The notes under the pieces were generated by a model. The model was given only the letters and a program-made list of their open reading frames with translations. It had not been told where the DNA came from and searched no databases. Below, one piece after another: positions 10,507 through 22,638 of a stretch of 64,000 nt of DNA (within the stretch, counting starts at the first letter, position 1; every line of letters begins with the position of its first letter). A program made the translations under genes and the position numbers. Origin of the DNA: Lycium barbarum. Taxonomy: Eukaryota; Streptophyta; Magnoliopsida; Solanales; Solanaceae. The DNA is taken from contig NC_083344.1 of the NCBI RefSeq assembly GCF_019175385.1, positions 7,912,965-7,976,964 on the forward strand, given 5' to 3'.

Positions 10507-11656
10507 ACTCTTTTTGAGTCAATTCCTCAAATAGTCACTGAATATTTAAAAAAGTCCAAATTAAGTAACTGTTAAACTTTTTTGGACAATAAAATAGTCA
10601 ATTCCTCAAATAGTCAATTCATCAAACTATGGTCTTGTTTCCAATAAAGTAAATCAATTCATTTTTAAACATAAAACACCTTAACCCATATACAATTATA
10701 AAATTCATTACTTAGGCACAATTTTTAGATACTCCAAAATTCTTGTTCAAATTAATATTTTTCATATTTTAATAATAAAATATAATTAATATTTTTCATA
10801 TTTTAATAATAAAATATAATTAATATTTAAAGCTACAAGAATAAAACAATATAATCATTAGTATGCAAAGGTATTCCTGTTATGTCAATTTCTTTTGAAC
10901 AATTTTGATATTTCTCTATTGCTCAATGTCTTAAGTTTAAAATTTTACTGAATGAAAGTGTTTGGACATAATTGAAACGCATTAGACATTATATAAATCC
11001 ATGATGCATGTAATTATTATTTTTGGTTCATATGTGTGTGTGTGTGTGTGTGTGCAAGAATTAGAATAAGCTTGCTTTATTGGTAGAATATTCGGATAAA
11101 TTTTCTCATGAAAAAAAAATCATGTTGGATAACTACTTTGTAAAAATGAAAACATTTTTATAATTAGTTGTATATATGATTTCTAAAAATATATAATGTT
11201 TATATTAATTGTAATTCATCATTTATAAAAACTTACAAAAATCAAAATATTACAATTTCATCTCCAATAAAATAAAAATAGTAGATATTTGTTTTGATAA
11301 TTGAAAATTTTACATGTCAGAGAAAATGATTTACAACTAGTTAAAAAATCTATAGTTCGACGCTCGTTGTATTACCATTCAAATGTCTCCTTTTATTGTC
11401 TACCTAGATATAATTTTGCAATATTCTGAAATTTTTGTTCGAATTAATTTTTAGTTTAGAAAATAAATTAGAAATATTCAAATGAGTTTTATAATTTAAA
11501 AATGAGTTAAGGGGTCTTATGTCCAAAAATGGATTGTTTTATCTTTTTGGAAACATGGACATAGTTTGATGACCTTATTGTCCAAAAAAATTCAAAAGTT
11601 ACTTTAGTGGGACTTAACTACAAGTTCACTGACCATTTGAGGAAACTGGTAATATT
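10507..11656. mobile_element. Small non-autonomous MULE with long imperfect TIRs
   Basis: About 150 bases at each end are inverted copies at roughly 70% (for example CCTCAAATAGTCACTGAA against CCTCAAATGGTCAGTGAA, and TTTTTTGGACAATAA in both). The element is flanked by a perfect 10-base duplication, AATGTATATC, at 10497-10506 and 11657-11666. The interior is AT-rich and non-coding, with a 36-base direct repeat at 10753-10829. Confidence 0.75.
11031..11055. repeat. (TG)n microsatellite
   Basis: About 12 TG units inside the small MULE. Confidence 0.9.
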
Positions 11657-11812
11657 AATGTATATCCACCCTTACCCACAGGTGCTTCTCTCGGTATATG
11701 TGAATTGATGGATAAAGAGACCTCAGATTAACCGCCCCACAACAACAAAATACTAGTTCTCTCTCAATTGAAACAGAAATATGACTTCATAATAAGCAAA
11801 AGATATAACTCT

Positions 11813-14606
11813 TAGGGGTCGTTTGGTTTGAAAACAAGTAATGATGGAATTAGTTATACATGAATTATTTATGTTGGTGTTACACCTCGGAAATTTTTCC
11901 GTACTTGTGTGATGAGTAGAATAATGAAGGACTTGAGTGTATGGTGTTTTACTAAGTCGAGAATGGCTAATTTTGCATTTTTGGAAATAATAAAGTTGCA
12001 GAAAAATTTTCACCCAGTGGTCGTTTATGGCACTATACGGCCCGTAAAGTGATTTACGGACCGTATAGTGCAATCGTCTTTCATTGCGTCAAAAATCTCA
12101 AGTTTCTGTTAAGTGTTGAAATGGTTAAAAACGACCCAGAATACGGCCCGTAAACCAGGTCGTAAACTGCCATGTCCACCAGCCAAACTCTCTGTTTTTG
12201 GAATGCTTAAATACGACCACAGTGGACGACCCGTAAATCAAAATACGGTCCGTAAACTACAGTTTACGACCACTGTTCATCCCGACAAAAATTCATTAAA
12301 CATCAGCTTTTGAGTTATTAAAAGGAACTTAGGCCTCATTTTATTCCATTCTTCATTCATACAACTCAAGAACACTTTAGAACTCTCCAAATACTTCCTC
12401 CATAAGAATCCAAGAGAATCAAGGGAAAGCTAAAGATCAACAACACAAAACCTATGAAATCAAGTGCAAGAACACATTAAGGGATCATCTAAGTCAAGTA
12501 ATTCCCAAGAAGGTGAAACTAGGGTTTTGTCCAAAGTGAAGTATTGCAACTCAAGACTTGTTCAACCAACATCCAAGGTAAGTTCCATGATATATTCATG
12601 TTGTTCAAGGCATTGAAAGGCTTAGACACTTGAAATGTAGAAGAACATAGAAATGGGTCATTATTAAGTGAATAGTGACATGAATGAATGATAGTGGAAT
12701 TGAACTACGAATATTGGAGTGTTGTGAGTACAAATACGTTATAAATGATGTTTATATCATGAAACAAGCGTTAAACGCATGAAAATGCAAGGACGAGTCA
12801 TAAGGCTAATTATGAGGGAAATTGGAGGAAAATGGTGGATTTTGCTAAATGTACGTAAACGACGATTGTTGATTTCGATATTGTGAGTAATGCTATGAAT
12901 GTTGGGAGTTAATATAAAACATGGGAAAAATAGTATAAACAAGAGAAGCGTTGTCCGACTTCTCCTAGAATTAGCGACGCGTTCTTGTAGTTAGTATGCT
13001 AATGTTGATATGAATTCTTTATGAAGGTAACGACGCGATATTGAAGGAGAACGAGTGAGCGATATCTTAGCTAAACGACCAAGGTATGTGAGGCTAGTCC
13101 CTTCTTTCTGATGGCATGAATCTTGTAGCACGAAATTCCTATTCTCTTCATGAGTTCCTATAGTCCGAAAGGCTAAGAGTCTAACTCCTTAATGTCTATA
13201 TAAGATGAGGAATACGATATGATGATGCTAGTATAATGATGATGTTAATTATCGCTTACACTCACCTTATGTACTAGTTCCTTCAAGGTGAGGCAGAGTA
13301 TCAATAGTTGTTCCATAATGTAATCGGGGGATCACGACCTTACGTCACCCCGATAGAGTAAAGTTGATCTTGAGCCTTATGCATGTATTACAATGAGATA
13401 AGTATTTTATGATGAGTATATTATTATTATGAGCATTTTATGATAAGCATGACATGAGCATTTCACACCGTGCCTAGTTGGCCGGACAGTCACCGCCAAG
13501 GCGGGCAGCTATACGGATACACCATGACCTTCGGGCATGGGCAGACACCACTAGTGGGCGGCATGAGATGGTACCCCGGACGCGGGAGGCCTAGACGCGG
13601 GCTAATATTATTGATTATCACACCGTTCCGACATGGACGGGCAGCTTGCATATGATGCATATATGTTATGAGGATGAGTATGAGTAAGATGGCACGCATG
13701 ATTTCCTTTATGATTATCAGACAGATCCAGATATTTCATGTTGATGTTATCACTATATTGTTAATGTTTTCTTTCATTGTTTATGCTTCTCATACTCAGT
13801 ACAACATTTGTATTGACGTCCTTTCTTCGGATGCTGCGTTCATGCCCACAGGTAGACAGAGAGGAGAGCTTGGCCCAGATCCTCAGTAGCAGTCAGCTGG
13901 TTGAAAACACTCCATCGTCCGGAGGTGCTTAGGATTATCCTTTTGGTATATATGTATATTTTGGGCACGACGGAGTCTTGTTCCGTCCATGTATATACAG
14001 TATGTTAGTAGAGGCTCGTAGATACGCAGTGTGGGTTAGATGGTCTCACAAGACGTTTTCATATGCGTGTATATTATTTTGATGGCCGAAAGGCAATTGT
14101 ATATAAAGTATTTATGTTTGTTTAATTATAATTTTCCTACAACTGGTATGTAAATTGATAAAAGAATATTAAATGAGCAAGATAAGTAGTAGAGTGAGCG
14201 GTGCTCGGTAACTAGCTTCGGGTACCCGTCGCGGCCCCTAGCTGGGTCGTGACAGTTGGGATTAGATATCATTATATCTTATTGATTGTTTGATTTGTTG
14301 TATTAAAAGTAACATGCATTGCATAATTTTTAAGAAAAAGTTGTTTGTTTACATAAATACCCTCCACCTTATTTAGTAGAAAGAAGAGTTTGAGGGACCT
14401 CAGGCCTATTTTTGTCATTTTCATTATTTTATTCTGGGATAACTAGTCCGGGGATTGTTATTCCACCCTGCCAGGGATAACTTATCCAGTGCTATTTTTA
14501 ATCCTGGGATAACTTATCCCAGGATTAGTAACCAAACAAGGGATATGGTGATACTAAATTCTTATCCCATGACTATTTTTCCTCATCCATCGTACCAAAC
14601 GACCCC
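11813..14606. mobile_element. Tourist-like MITE split by a solo LTR
   Basis: The termini are AGGGGTCGTTTGGT (left) and ACCAAACGACCCCT (right), perfect inverted copies. The inner sequence (GGGATAACTTATCCCAGG and similar) is typical of Tourist/Harbinger-type MITEs. The flanking trinucleotides are TTA and TCA, compatible with a degraded TTA duplication. A 2377-base solo LTR (11878-14254) interrupts it; without that the MITE is ~410 bases. Confidence 0.65.
11878..14254 (+). mobile_element. Solo LTR, large-LTR family, copy 1
   Basis: The copy begins TGTTACACCTCGG, ends GGGTCGTGACA and is flanked by GTTGG on both sides (11873-11877, 14255-14259). It is a TG...CA unit of 2377 bases with a 5-base duplication and no internal domain or second LTR, so it is a solo LTR left by recombination. 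Segments shared with the copies at 42305 and 56390 include CCTTACGTCACCCCGAT, CCCCGGACGCGGGAGGCCT and GAGGCTCGTAGA near the 3' end. The long LTR suggests a Gypsy chromovirus, Tekay/Del-like, but that is inference. Confidence 0.8.
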
Positions 14607-14609
14607 TCA

Positions 14610-15010
14610 TATCTTCTAATGATTAAAACAAAACATTACACCAGAAAGAAACAAATTTCACTCTCAGAATTAGCATCATAAATGAAAAAAGAAAATGAAA
14701 ATTTCCCCGTCAGATATATCTATATGCTACAAAAATAAAATAAAATAAAATAAAATAAAATAAAAATGTAAATAGAGAATGAGCTCGAACTTTATCCCAA
14801 GAAGCCTCGGGATCGAACAAATTTTCGAACAAGTGACCATTCTGATCTTTAATTGCACATTGGACTTCCTCGCCACAACTATTTTGAATTGAGGGTTAGT
14901 TGATCAGTTGACAGATTAATTGAACTTCTTGTACACCCATGTACTTGCTGATTGATACTAACATATTAATTGGACTTCTTCTACGTTAACACACTTAACC
15001 AATTGAAACT
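14610..15010. other. AT-rich intergenic DNA with an (AAAAT)n repeat
   Basis: A pentanucleotide AAAAT run of about 7 units lies near 14730-14766. No gene is seen. Confidence 0.6.
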
Positions 15011-15184
15011 AAAAGCATAAGGGGTTGACTGGTATGCGGACTAAGTTATTCGAAATTATAGTCGGATTATAATTTTTGGAATAATTTATTCCATTTGAGA
15101 GATAGGATAAAATAATACCAAGCTTGAAGGATAAGATGGGATATTCCAGACTAAATTTGGAATAAATTGTATACCTAGTTTGGT

Positions 15185-15561
15185 CAGAAGCGGCTCAACG
15201 TAATTTGTGGCCTAAAGCCAAATCATGATAAGAGGTCTTAAGTTTATTAATAAAATAATTTTTTTTCCGTTAACAGTTGTGTACTTCAAATTAAAATAAT
15301 TAGCTCTAAAAAAAACTACAAAAGACCTTTTTTATCAATATCGTCATCAAATTAGTCATTTTTATATGTACATGTTTGCTATGAAATTTGATTTATATAT
15401 CTGAAAACCTTATCACATTTTTAAAAAATTAATATCTTTTATTAATAATATTTTTTATGATATATATATAATACTAATAAATAAAACAATAATTTTGGGG
15501 GGCCTAAGGCAATTGCCCTAGTTGCCCCCCCCCCCCCCCCCCCCCCATTGAGTCGGCACTG
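15185..15561. mobile_element. Short hAT-type MITE containing a C22 run
   Basis: The ends CAGAAGCGGCTCAACG and CATTGAGTCGGCACTG form imperfect TIRs. Flanks AGTTTGGT (15177-15184) and TGTTTGGT (15562-15569) match at 7 of 8, as expected for an old hAT insertion. It sits in another decayed MITE-like sequence (about 15020-15660). Close to its right end is a run of 22 C (15525-15546). Confidence 0.55.
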
Positions 15562-15569
15562 TGTTTGGT

Positions 15570-16780
15570 TGAAGGTATAAATTTGTCCCTACATAAATTT
15601 ATACCTTTAACCAAATAAGGTATAAATTGTATCCCAAACTTAATCTCGATATCCCACCTTATCAATTTTTTGTTATATTCTTAAGAAATACCTTAATGGT
15701 ATAGTTGTATCTTATTAGGATTAAAGAAATATTTGAAGTAAAAGTTATATTTTGTATGAAGATTTTTCCGGTGAAAAACCCCGAAGTCAAAAAACCCGAT
15801 TTTTATTGGTTTGGTTTATCGATTAAAAAATCCGACATAATTAGTATGATTTGGTATTTGAAAAATCTGAACCAATTCGGTCCATGTACACCCTTGCCTA
15901 TAGGGGCATAAGTTCTTTAAGGACATTGGCATAACTTATGAATATTATGAAGCGTAGCTTATTCCCCTATATATAGACATAAGTTCAATTTTGAAGGGGC
16001 AAATATTAAAGACCAACACAAAATAGGGACAAAAGTGCAAATGACCAAACAGGGGAACTAACGTTCAGGAGTAAATATGAGCCCAAAGTTGGATGGTAAA
16101 GGCAAATATATGAAACAAATATAACAAAGAGCAAATATAATCTTTTTTGAAAAGTGCAAGGACAAATCTGACCATTTTTGTTTTAATTATTTATTTTATA
16201 ATTTGAAAGGAAAAGTAAAAGAATATAAAAAAGAAGAAGCACATAGAAAAGTCATCGACAAAGAAAACATATGAACATGAATTAATTTGAATATACTGGT
16301 GTCTATATTACTAATAAAAAAATTCAAATCAATCCAATATTTGAATTTGTCATCCACTCAAACTTTTGTAATTACATGTTGTAGGATCACAAACTACACA
16401 TTTCAACGAGTGAACAAATAAAATCTTGAACCTACATATAAAATAAACAACATCGAAAAAGATAATCCATGGATTCTTCAAAAACAGCTTTGTCTAATTA
16501 AATAATGGTTAGTACCTCGCTTTATTATTCACATTGGTTAAGCATTTTTTTTAAATGGGAAAATTTCATAAATTTACAAGTTGATCACTTACATTGCAAA
16601 AAAAATAGCCCAAAACTTACATTACGAAAAATAGCTCAAAATATACAAACATATACAGACATATACATACACTTATACCAACATATACAAACATATATAT
16701 AAAGGTAGAGAGCGAGAGAGAGAAAACTTTGGGTCATTTTTTGTAAGAATTAAAAAAATGGGTCAATTTTGGAAGTATTG
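15570..16780. other. Intergenic DNA without a gene
   Basis: AT-rich sequence. The end of a hAT MITE of the type finishing ...CATGTACACCCTT is visible near 15885-15895. The rest shows no recognisable structure. Confidence 0.5.
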
Positions 16781-16784
16781 TTGC

Positions 16785-16925
16785 CCCAATGAACATACAG
16801 TTTAATTTTCTCTTTTTTAAACCCCTCCTCCAAGAGCTCTCCTTTTTGTTCCCTTAGTGACTCGAACCAACAATCTTCGAGTTGAAGGTGTAGGGTATTT
16901 ACCATCTGACCAACCCACTTATCAT
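16785..16925 (-). mobile_element. tRNA-derived SINE, minus strand
   Basis: The reverse complement has an A-box-like GTTGGTCAGATGGTAAA and a B box GGTTCGAGTC about 45 bases later. An AGGAGAGCTCTTGGAGGAG tail follows, as in the common Solanaceae SINE whose body is tRNA-like. I could not fix a target duplication. Confidence 0.6.
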
Positions 16926-16966
16926 TGGTTAAACATTGGTTTATGTATGTAAAGGAAATAAACAAA

Positions 16967-17603
16967 TGTGTAGGTGTGCCTTGAGTTACTTTTATTGTAA
17001 AGTAATTAGCTAATTTAACTATTTTAGTTAGAGTTAGCTTAGTTTGTTAGGTATTAATGTGGTGGCTTGTGATTGTATAAATAAGCTACTCCGTGTAAAG
17101 CAGGTGACTTAGTTCCATTTCTTCAATATACTTTCTCTCGCTATACGCTTGAGTATCTTAGCTTTCTTCTACCATTCATAGGAAATTCATACGAATTAAC
17201 ATGGTATCATAGCTTCTCCAAGTGAATCGAAGGATTTTCTCTCGTAGATCGTGAAAAGAATCGAGGGATTCACAACTCGTTACATTTTTTTTTTTAGATC
17301 CCAACTCATCTTCAACATTCGGTTACATGGGAACTTCGGAGGTTTCTAAAAGAAAATCTATGGAGATTGACCATCATCATCCACTCTATCTCTATCTTTA
17401 TCACGGTCATTATCTGTTGAAATACTGTTGATTGGGATGGAGAATTATACTCTATGGAACAGAGCAATGAAAGTGGCACTATTGAGTAAGAACAAACTTA
17501 GATCGATGGACTTGTATAGCGGGATGATTATGAAGGAAATTTGGAGAAGTTTCATGATCGCCGCAATCCATTTTTTGTTTCATAACTTATGGAGAATGTA
17601 AGT
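16967..17603 (+). pseudogene. Copia 5' LTR, primer site and truncated gag
   Basis: A ~235-base LTR with a TATA-like TATAAATAAG (near 17078) ends ATTAACA at 17201. It is followed directly by TGGTATCATAGC, matching the initiator-Met tRNA primer site except for one base. Further on, frames give the Copia gag N-terminal pattern (HHPLYL, then LIGMENYTLWNRAMKVALL and NKL), with frameshifts and stops. The element is cut off around 17600: no pol and no second LTR follow. Confidence 0.7.
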
Positions 17604-18686
17604 TAGGGTTTATTAATTGATATTTTGTTTTGTTCAAGCGCACACCTGATTTGCCTAAAAAGAAATGGTTTAATAAGGTAAATGGATCTCGTACCTTTCA
17701 ACTTCATAAAAACCCAAAATATTTATTAATCAATATTTCTCAAGTTACTTGTAATTTTTTATTTTATTTTATATAATATTATTATGGCTTGAGAAGTCAA
17801 ATAATTTTTAATTAATTATTTTTGTATTTTTTTTAATTGACAAAATACATCGAAGTTTTTGTTTCTTATAAAATAAATCTTAATTGTAGAAATTACTAAG
17901 TAGCCCGTTATTTTCTTTTCTTTTAACAATAAAAAAAGGAAGGGCTACAAAGTATTGTTTTTGAAAAAATTACATGGTGTAACTAACTTATATCTATATT
18001 TACCATACATGGCAACACTTGAAATAATTATAAATAGTAGCTAAATCTCAATTCCTTCTACTTTATTTCTTTCCTACTCAGGATTCTCTCTTTCCCTTTT
18101 CTCCACCACCACTTACTCTTCAACTGTCGCCAGCGCGACCACCTCTTCCTCCTCCACCGTCTTCGCCGCCTCCACCTCCTCTTGCGCCACGGCAGCCGGC
18201 ACCTCGGTACCGCATTCCACCGCTTGTAAATTGACTCATTTTTAGATAGGGTTGTGTCCGATAGATCGTCGGAGACGACTAATGATTCTCAAATCTAGTC
18301 GTGCTCCCTCTTCCGTGCTCCAGCATCACTTCGTCCTCTCCAGCTAATTAACGTCCATCACTGGCTACTAGCGTAGGATTTTAGAAGATCTGATGCTTTT
18401 CACGCCGGAAAACGTCTGATTTGAGTGTATTCTCACATCTGGCTAAGTCAGATCTGGTACTTCGATAAGATCCAAGCAACTCGACCACCGATTTTGTATG
18501 GATTTTTTCGGATCTGACTAGATTTTCATTTGTCTCCGGTGACGTGAAGCGTAGAAGCCTCATTCTCAGATCTGCTTGGATTTTCTAATTATAAATAGAG
18601 TATATACAATGTATTCTCAAATCTGACCAGATTTTCGTTCATCTCCATTTCGAGTGTAAATATAGTGTAGTTTTATATTTTCGCAT
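17604..18686. other. Unassigned stretch, CT-rich block at 18080-18230
   Basis: The CT-rich block (CCTCCACCGTCTTCGCCGCC) looks like a 5' leader, and a TATA-like ATTATAAATAGAG occurs near 18588. No open coding frame follows either, so no gene is called. Confidence 0.4.
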
Positions 18687-19270
18687 ATGGCCTCCGTGAA
18701 TGACAAGATGCGAGAAGCAAAACTGAGACGGTTTGGGAATATGAAGAGGAGATACATGGATGCCCCAGCGCGGAGGTGTGAAAGGTTGGCTATAGACAGT
18801 TTTAGGAGAGATAGAGGTAGGCCGAAAAAGTATTGGGAAGAGGTGATTAGACAGGACATGGCCCAGTTCCAGCTTACCGAGGACATGACCTTAGATATGA
18901 GGTAATGGAGGACATAGATTAAGGTAAAATGTTAGTAGGTAGTTGAGTGTGTCCCGCTTATCCTTTTGTACTAGTAGTCGTAGTATCGCTCTTTTAGTTT
19001 CTTGTCATTTGATTTCTGTTACTATATGTTATTTCTTATACTTCGATTAACTTATTTATCTGTAGTAGCTACTGCTTCTTTTTTTCCAGACTGCTTTGTC
19101 ATGGCTTATTCGCTTTCATTATTTCCTTTTTCATACTGTTTTGAATTGTATGTCCTTATGCCGGAAGTCTATCAAAAACAACCTCTCTGCTTCCCAAGGT
19201 AGGGTGAGGTCTGCGTACACTATCCTCCCAGACCCCACTTTGTGGGATTTCACTGGGTACGTTATTGCTG
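18687..19270 (+). pseudogene. 5'-truncated LINE (RTE-type): RT C-terminus and 3' tail
   Basis: The frame 18687-18905 encodes the C-terminal end of a plant non-LTR reverse-transcriptase protein: [40 protein letters not shown] and LTEDMTLD. It is followed by the family's 3' UTR with CGTACACTATCCTCCC, GACCCCACTTTGTGGG and TTCACTGGGTACG near 19260. The same tail recurs at 21075-21284 (minus), 49160-49495 and 62205-62330. It is heavily 5'-truncated and inactive. Confidence 0.75.
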
Positions 19271-20143
19271 TATTTCTGTATTTTGAAGGAGGAATTTTTC
19301 GGCAAATCCCTGTATTTTTTAAAATTTTGTTGTTTGTATCCTTGTATACAGTGTATTTCGCCTTTGATTGTACCATGTATGTATTATTTTTTCAGTATGA
19401 GTGTATTTTTGTTGTTTGTATCTTTGTATACATTGTATTTTTATGAGTGTATCATTGTTTGACTGTATCTTTGTGGTTACCTATACTATGTATACACTCC
19501 TTTTTTTTTTCTTTTTTTTTTTAATTATTTGTATCCTTATAAACACCCACATTACTCGTTGCGAATACAATTGACACATGCTGTATTCGTTGCGCAAATG
19601 AATACAGCCACCTGACAATTAAAATGTAGCTTGGAACTGTAAATAACGAAATTATAGCTATCGTAGTATTTATTTATTAATTTAATTTAAATTAAAAAAT
19701 TTTTTGGAAGCTGCAGGCGCACATAGGGCCTCGAAAAAGAAGGGATATTCATCTGAAAAATTTGACGGTTTAGATTTCATCACATTCATCACGCCCCTCT
19801 CGTTGCGCAAACGAATTCAGTCGACACAAGTTGTATTCGTTGCGCGAACGAATACAATTAATACATTCGCCTGACAATATACGAACCGTAAATAACAGAA
19901 CTATAGCTATTGCATTGAAAACTTAGTTTTTTATGAAATTATAGCATACTAGACAATTCTCCTCTCATAAGCTAACCTTTGGGATTGAATTAGGCCAAAA
20001 CTTCATTCTTAATATTTAATTTAAATTAAAAATTCTTAACGTATAAGGCCTGAAAAAGAAGGGATATTCATCTGACAATTCGACGGTTCAGATTTAATCA
20101 CCAAATTCATCACCGTCCTCTTTTGTATCGTCATTTCCCTCCC
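19271..20143 (+). promoter_or_regulatory. Upstream region of the DCD gene with a promoter-proximal duplication
   Basis: Two direct copies of a ~110-base block lie at about 19680-19800 and 20016-20125. Both contain AGAAGGGATATTCATCTGA, then GACGGTT(T/C)AGATTT. The second lies immediately before the TATA box. Between them are a fragment resembling the TRIM LTR of 38349-38692 (TCTCCTCTCATAAGCTAACC to CTTCATTCTTAA, 19955-20012) and a GTTGCGCAAACGAAT repeat that also occurs near 19590. No coding sequence is seen. Confidence 0.5.
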
Positions 20144-20150
20144 TATAAAA
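20144..20150 (+). promoter_or_regulatory. TATA box of the DCD gene
   Basis: CCCTATAAAAACAG lies ~110 bases before a clean splice donor at 20258/20259, placing transcription start near 20172-20180. Confidence 0.6.
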
Positions 20151-20174
20151 ACAGAGAAATAAACTCAATCAAAA

Positions 20175-20258
20175 CATAAAAAATAAAACAGAAATAAACT
20201 TCAAACCCTAATTGAGGTTTTTTTTTTCGCTTCTCCGTTCAATTGACGTTATTTACAG
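20175..20258 (+). other. Non-coding 5'-UTR exon of the DCD gene
   Basis: A short AC-rich and CT-rich leader (CAAACCCTAATTGAGG, CTTCTCCGTTC) ends TTTACAG, followed by the donor GTAAAT. It has no ATG. The 5' end is estimated from the TATA box. Confidence 0.55.
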
Positions 20259-20379
20259 GTAAATTATCGTTTAATTTCCATCTAGATTTCATTTATGCTG
20301 TTATTGTTTTCGAATTAAGTATTTGAATTTTTGATTTCTATTTGTTTTTTGAATATTTCTAATTCGTATTTTTGTAAAT

Positions 20380-22150
20380 GTAATTGTGGATGAATTAAGC
20401 TTTGTTTCTGCGATTTATTTTGTGTGTTTGAGATGTATTTGTGGATGAATTAAGCTTTATCTCGTTATTACTTATTTGATTTTTTGATTTTTAGGTTTTC
20501 TTTTATTCGTTGAGCTAAATTCGTTGATTTTTTTTTTTTTAAATGTATTGGTGAATGAATTAAGCTTTGTTTCTGCGATTTCACAGTTTTTTCTCATTAT
20601 TTCTCATAAATTGACATTAAAAAAAAAAATCGTTGAGTTTTGTATTATTTAAATGTTCACAGCTTTTATCAGTATTTATCATAAACCGACATTAAAAAAA
20701 GAAAGAAATTCGTCGAATTTTGTATTTTTATAAAGTATTTGTTGATGAATTGAGCTTTTTTGCTGCGAATTCACAGTTTTTCTCATTATTACGTATTTGA
20801 TTTTTAGGTTTTCTATTAGTTCGATGAGAACGAGATTAATGAATCGGATGTTTTTCACCCATTTTTCACCAGCAATTACTAATTAGCCTCAAATTATGAG
20901 CTTATTACTTTATTTATCATAAATTGACATTAAAAAATGAAGTTCGTCAAATTTTGTACTGTTTTAAATGTATTTGTGGATGAATTGAGCTTTGTTTCGG
21001 TGATTTCACAGTTTTTCTCATTATTTTATGCCGGAATAGTTCTCTGATTACATATTTGTACGAATCTCACTTTAACAACAACAACAACCCAGTGAAATCC
21101 CACATCGTGGGGTCTGGGGAGGGTAGAGTGTATGCAGACCTTACTCCTACCTTGCTCCTACCAAGGTAGGACGGCTGTTTTCGAAAGACCCTCAGCTCAA
21201 TAAAAGCATAAAAAGAAGTCAGATAAGGTTAAGAGAGTCAAAGCGATATGAAATGAAATAATGCAAGCGACACAGATAAATCACTTGTACGAATCTCACT
21301 TTATTTATCATAAATCAACATTAAAAATTGAATTTTGTACTTTTTACATATATTTGTGGATGAATTGAGCTTTGTTTCTGCGGTCTCACAGTTTTTCTCA
21401 TTATTTATGCCGGAATAGTTCTCCGATTACGTTTTTTTTTACGAATCTCACTTTGTTTATCATAAATCGACCTTAAAAAATGAATTCGTCGAATTTTGTA
21501 CCTGTTAGATGTATTTATTGATGAATTGAGTTTTGTTTCTGCAGTCTTACAGTTTTTCTCATTATTTATGCCGGAATAGTTCTCCGATTACGTTTTTTTT
21601 TACGAATCTCACTTTGTTTATCATAAATCGACCTTAAAAAATGAATTCGTCGAATTTTGTACCTGTTAGATGTATTTATTGATGAATTGAGTTTTGTTTC
21701 TGCAGTCTTACAGTTTTTCTCATTATTTATGCCGGAATAGTTCTCCGGTTATGTTTTTTAACGAATCTCGCTTTGTTTATCATAAATCGACATTTAAAAA
21801 ATTGGAATTTGTTGAATTTTGTATTTTTTTAAACGTATTTGTGGATGAAATAGCTATGTTTCTGTCTCACAGTTTTTCTCATTATTTATGCCTCAAATTT
21901 TTGATATTTAGGTATTTTTTATTAGCTCAATGAGATGAGATTGATGAATCGCATGCTTTTCACCTTTTTTTTCACCAGCAATAACTATTTAGCATCAAAT
22001 TATGAGCTAGTTTGGGTTGTAGGAATCTTACTTTTATTTATCATAAATCGGCATTTAAAAAAAAAATGAAATTCACAATTTTTGTAATTTGCTTAAATGT
22101 ATTTGTGGATAAATCGTGCTTTTGTTTCTGTGATCTCGGAGTTTTTCTCA
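20380..22150 (+). repeat. Tandem repeat (~150-161 bp) filling intron 1 of the DCD gene
   Basis: Intron 1 spans 20259-22621. Within it, TGTATTTGTGGATGAATT(A/G)AGC recurs about ten times. The module GCCGGAATAGTTCTCCG recurs at ~21031, 21410, 21571 and 21732 (spacing 161 for the last three). The copies at 21430-21590 and 21591-21750 are almost identical, so the array expanded recently. Each unit has CACAGTTTTTCTCATTATT and CATAAATCGAC. Older, diverged units lie toward both ends. Confidence 0.8.
21075..21284 (-). mobile_element. LINE-tail-derived retroposon, minus strand, 19-bp target duplication
   Basis: The insert starts (plus strand) ACAACAACAACAACCCAGTG, the reverse complement of the LINE 3' end found at 18937-19270. 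It is flanked on both sides by the perfect 19-base repeat TTGTACGAATCTCACTTTA (21056-21074 and 21285-21303). It landed inside one unit of the intron-1 tandem repeat. Confidence 0.85.
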
Positions 22151-22638
22151 TTATTATCGTTTTTATATTCTTTAAGGTGGTCTCTAGTTCTAGATTGAAA
22201 TCGAGATGCTTATGTATGTTGCAGTTGTTTGCTCTTTTTGTAGATATTAGGGGTAAGGGTAGAGATAAAGGCAAAACTAAAACTGGTTTAGTTCATTGCT
22301 TGGGAGTCTCCTCTTTCTCCTGAACTTTACTATGGCGACATACTACCTTCTTGATTTTTGTTTTTTCATATCTGAATTAATTTTTTAATGGATAGAGGAA
22401 GTGGTTCATTCTTCAATGGCTTTAACTAATCTAAATGGGTGTTTCTAGCTGCTTCACTCATTTATTCCTATATGATAGACGGGGTTTTGCGAGCTTCCTT
22501 ACTTTAATTTTCTGACCTCATTTCCATTGCGCGCCGTGCACTTGTTTATTCATACCAAGGCTTGTTTTCTCATTACATACTGGGGAGTTCTACTTGCGAT
22601 TTTTGACACCCTTTGATTCAGAGATACATAGGTTCTTG

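Noticed and set aside
18080..18600. A CT-rich leader and TATA-like box suggesting a gene start
   Set aside because: No coding frame or splice structure follows; the next recognisable sequence is a truncated LINE.
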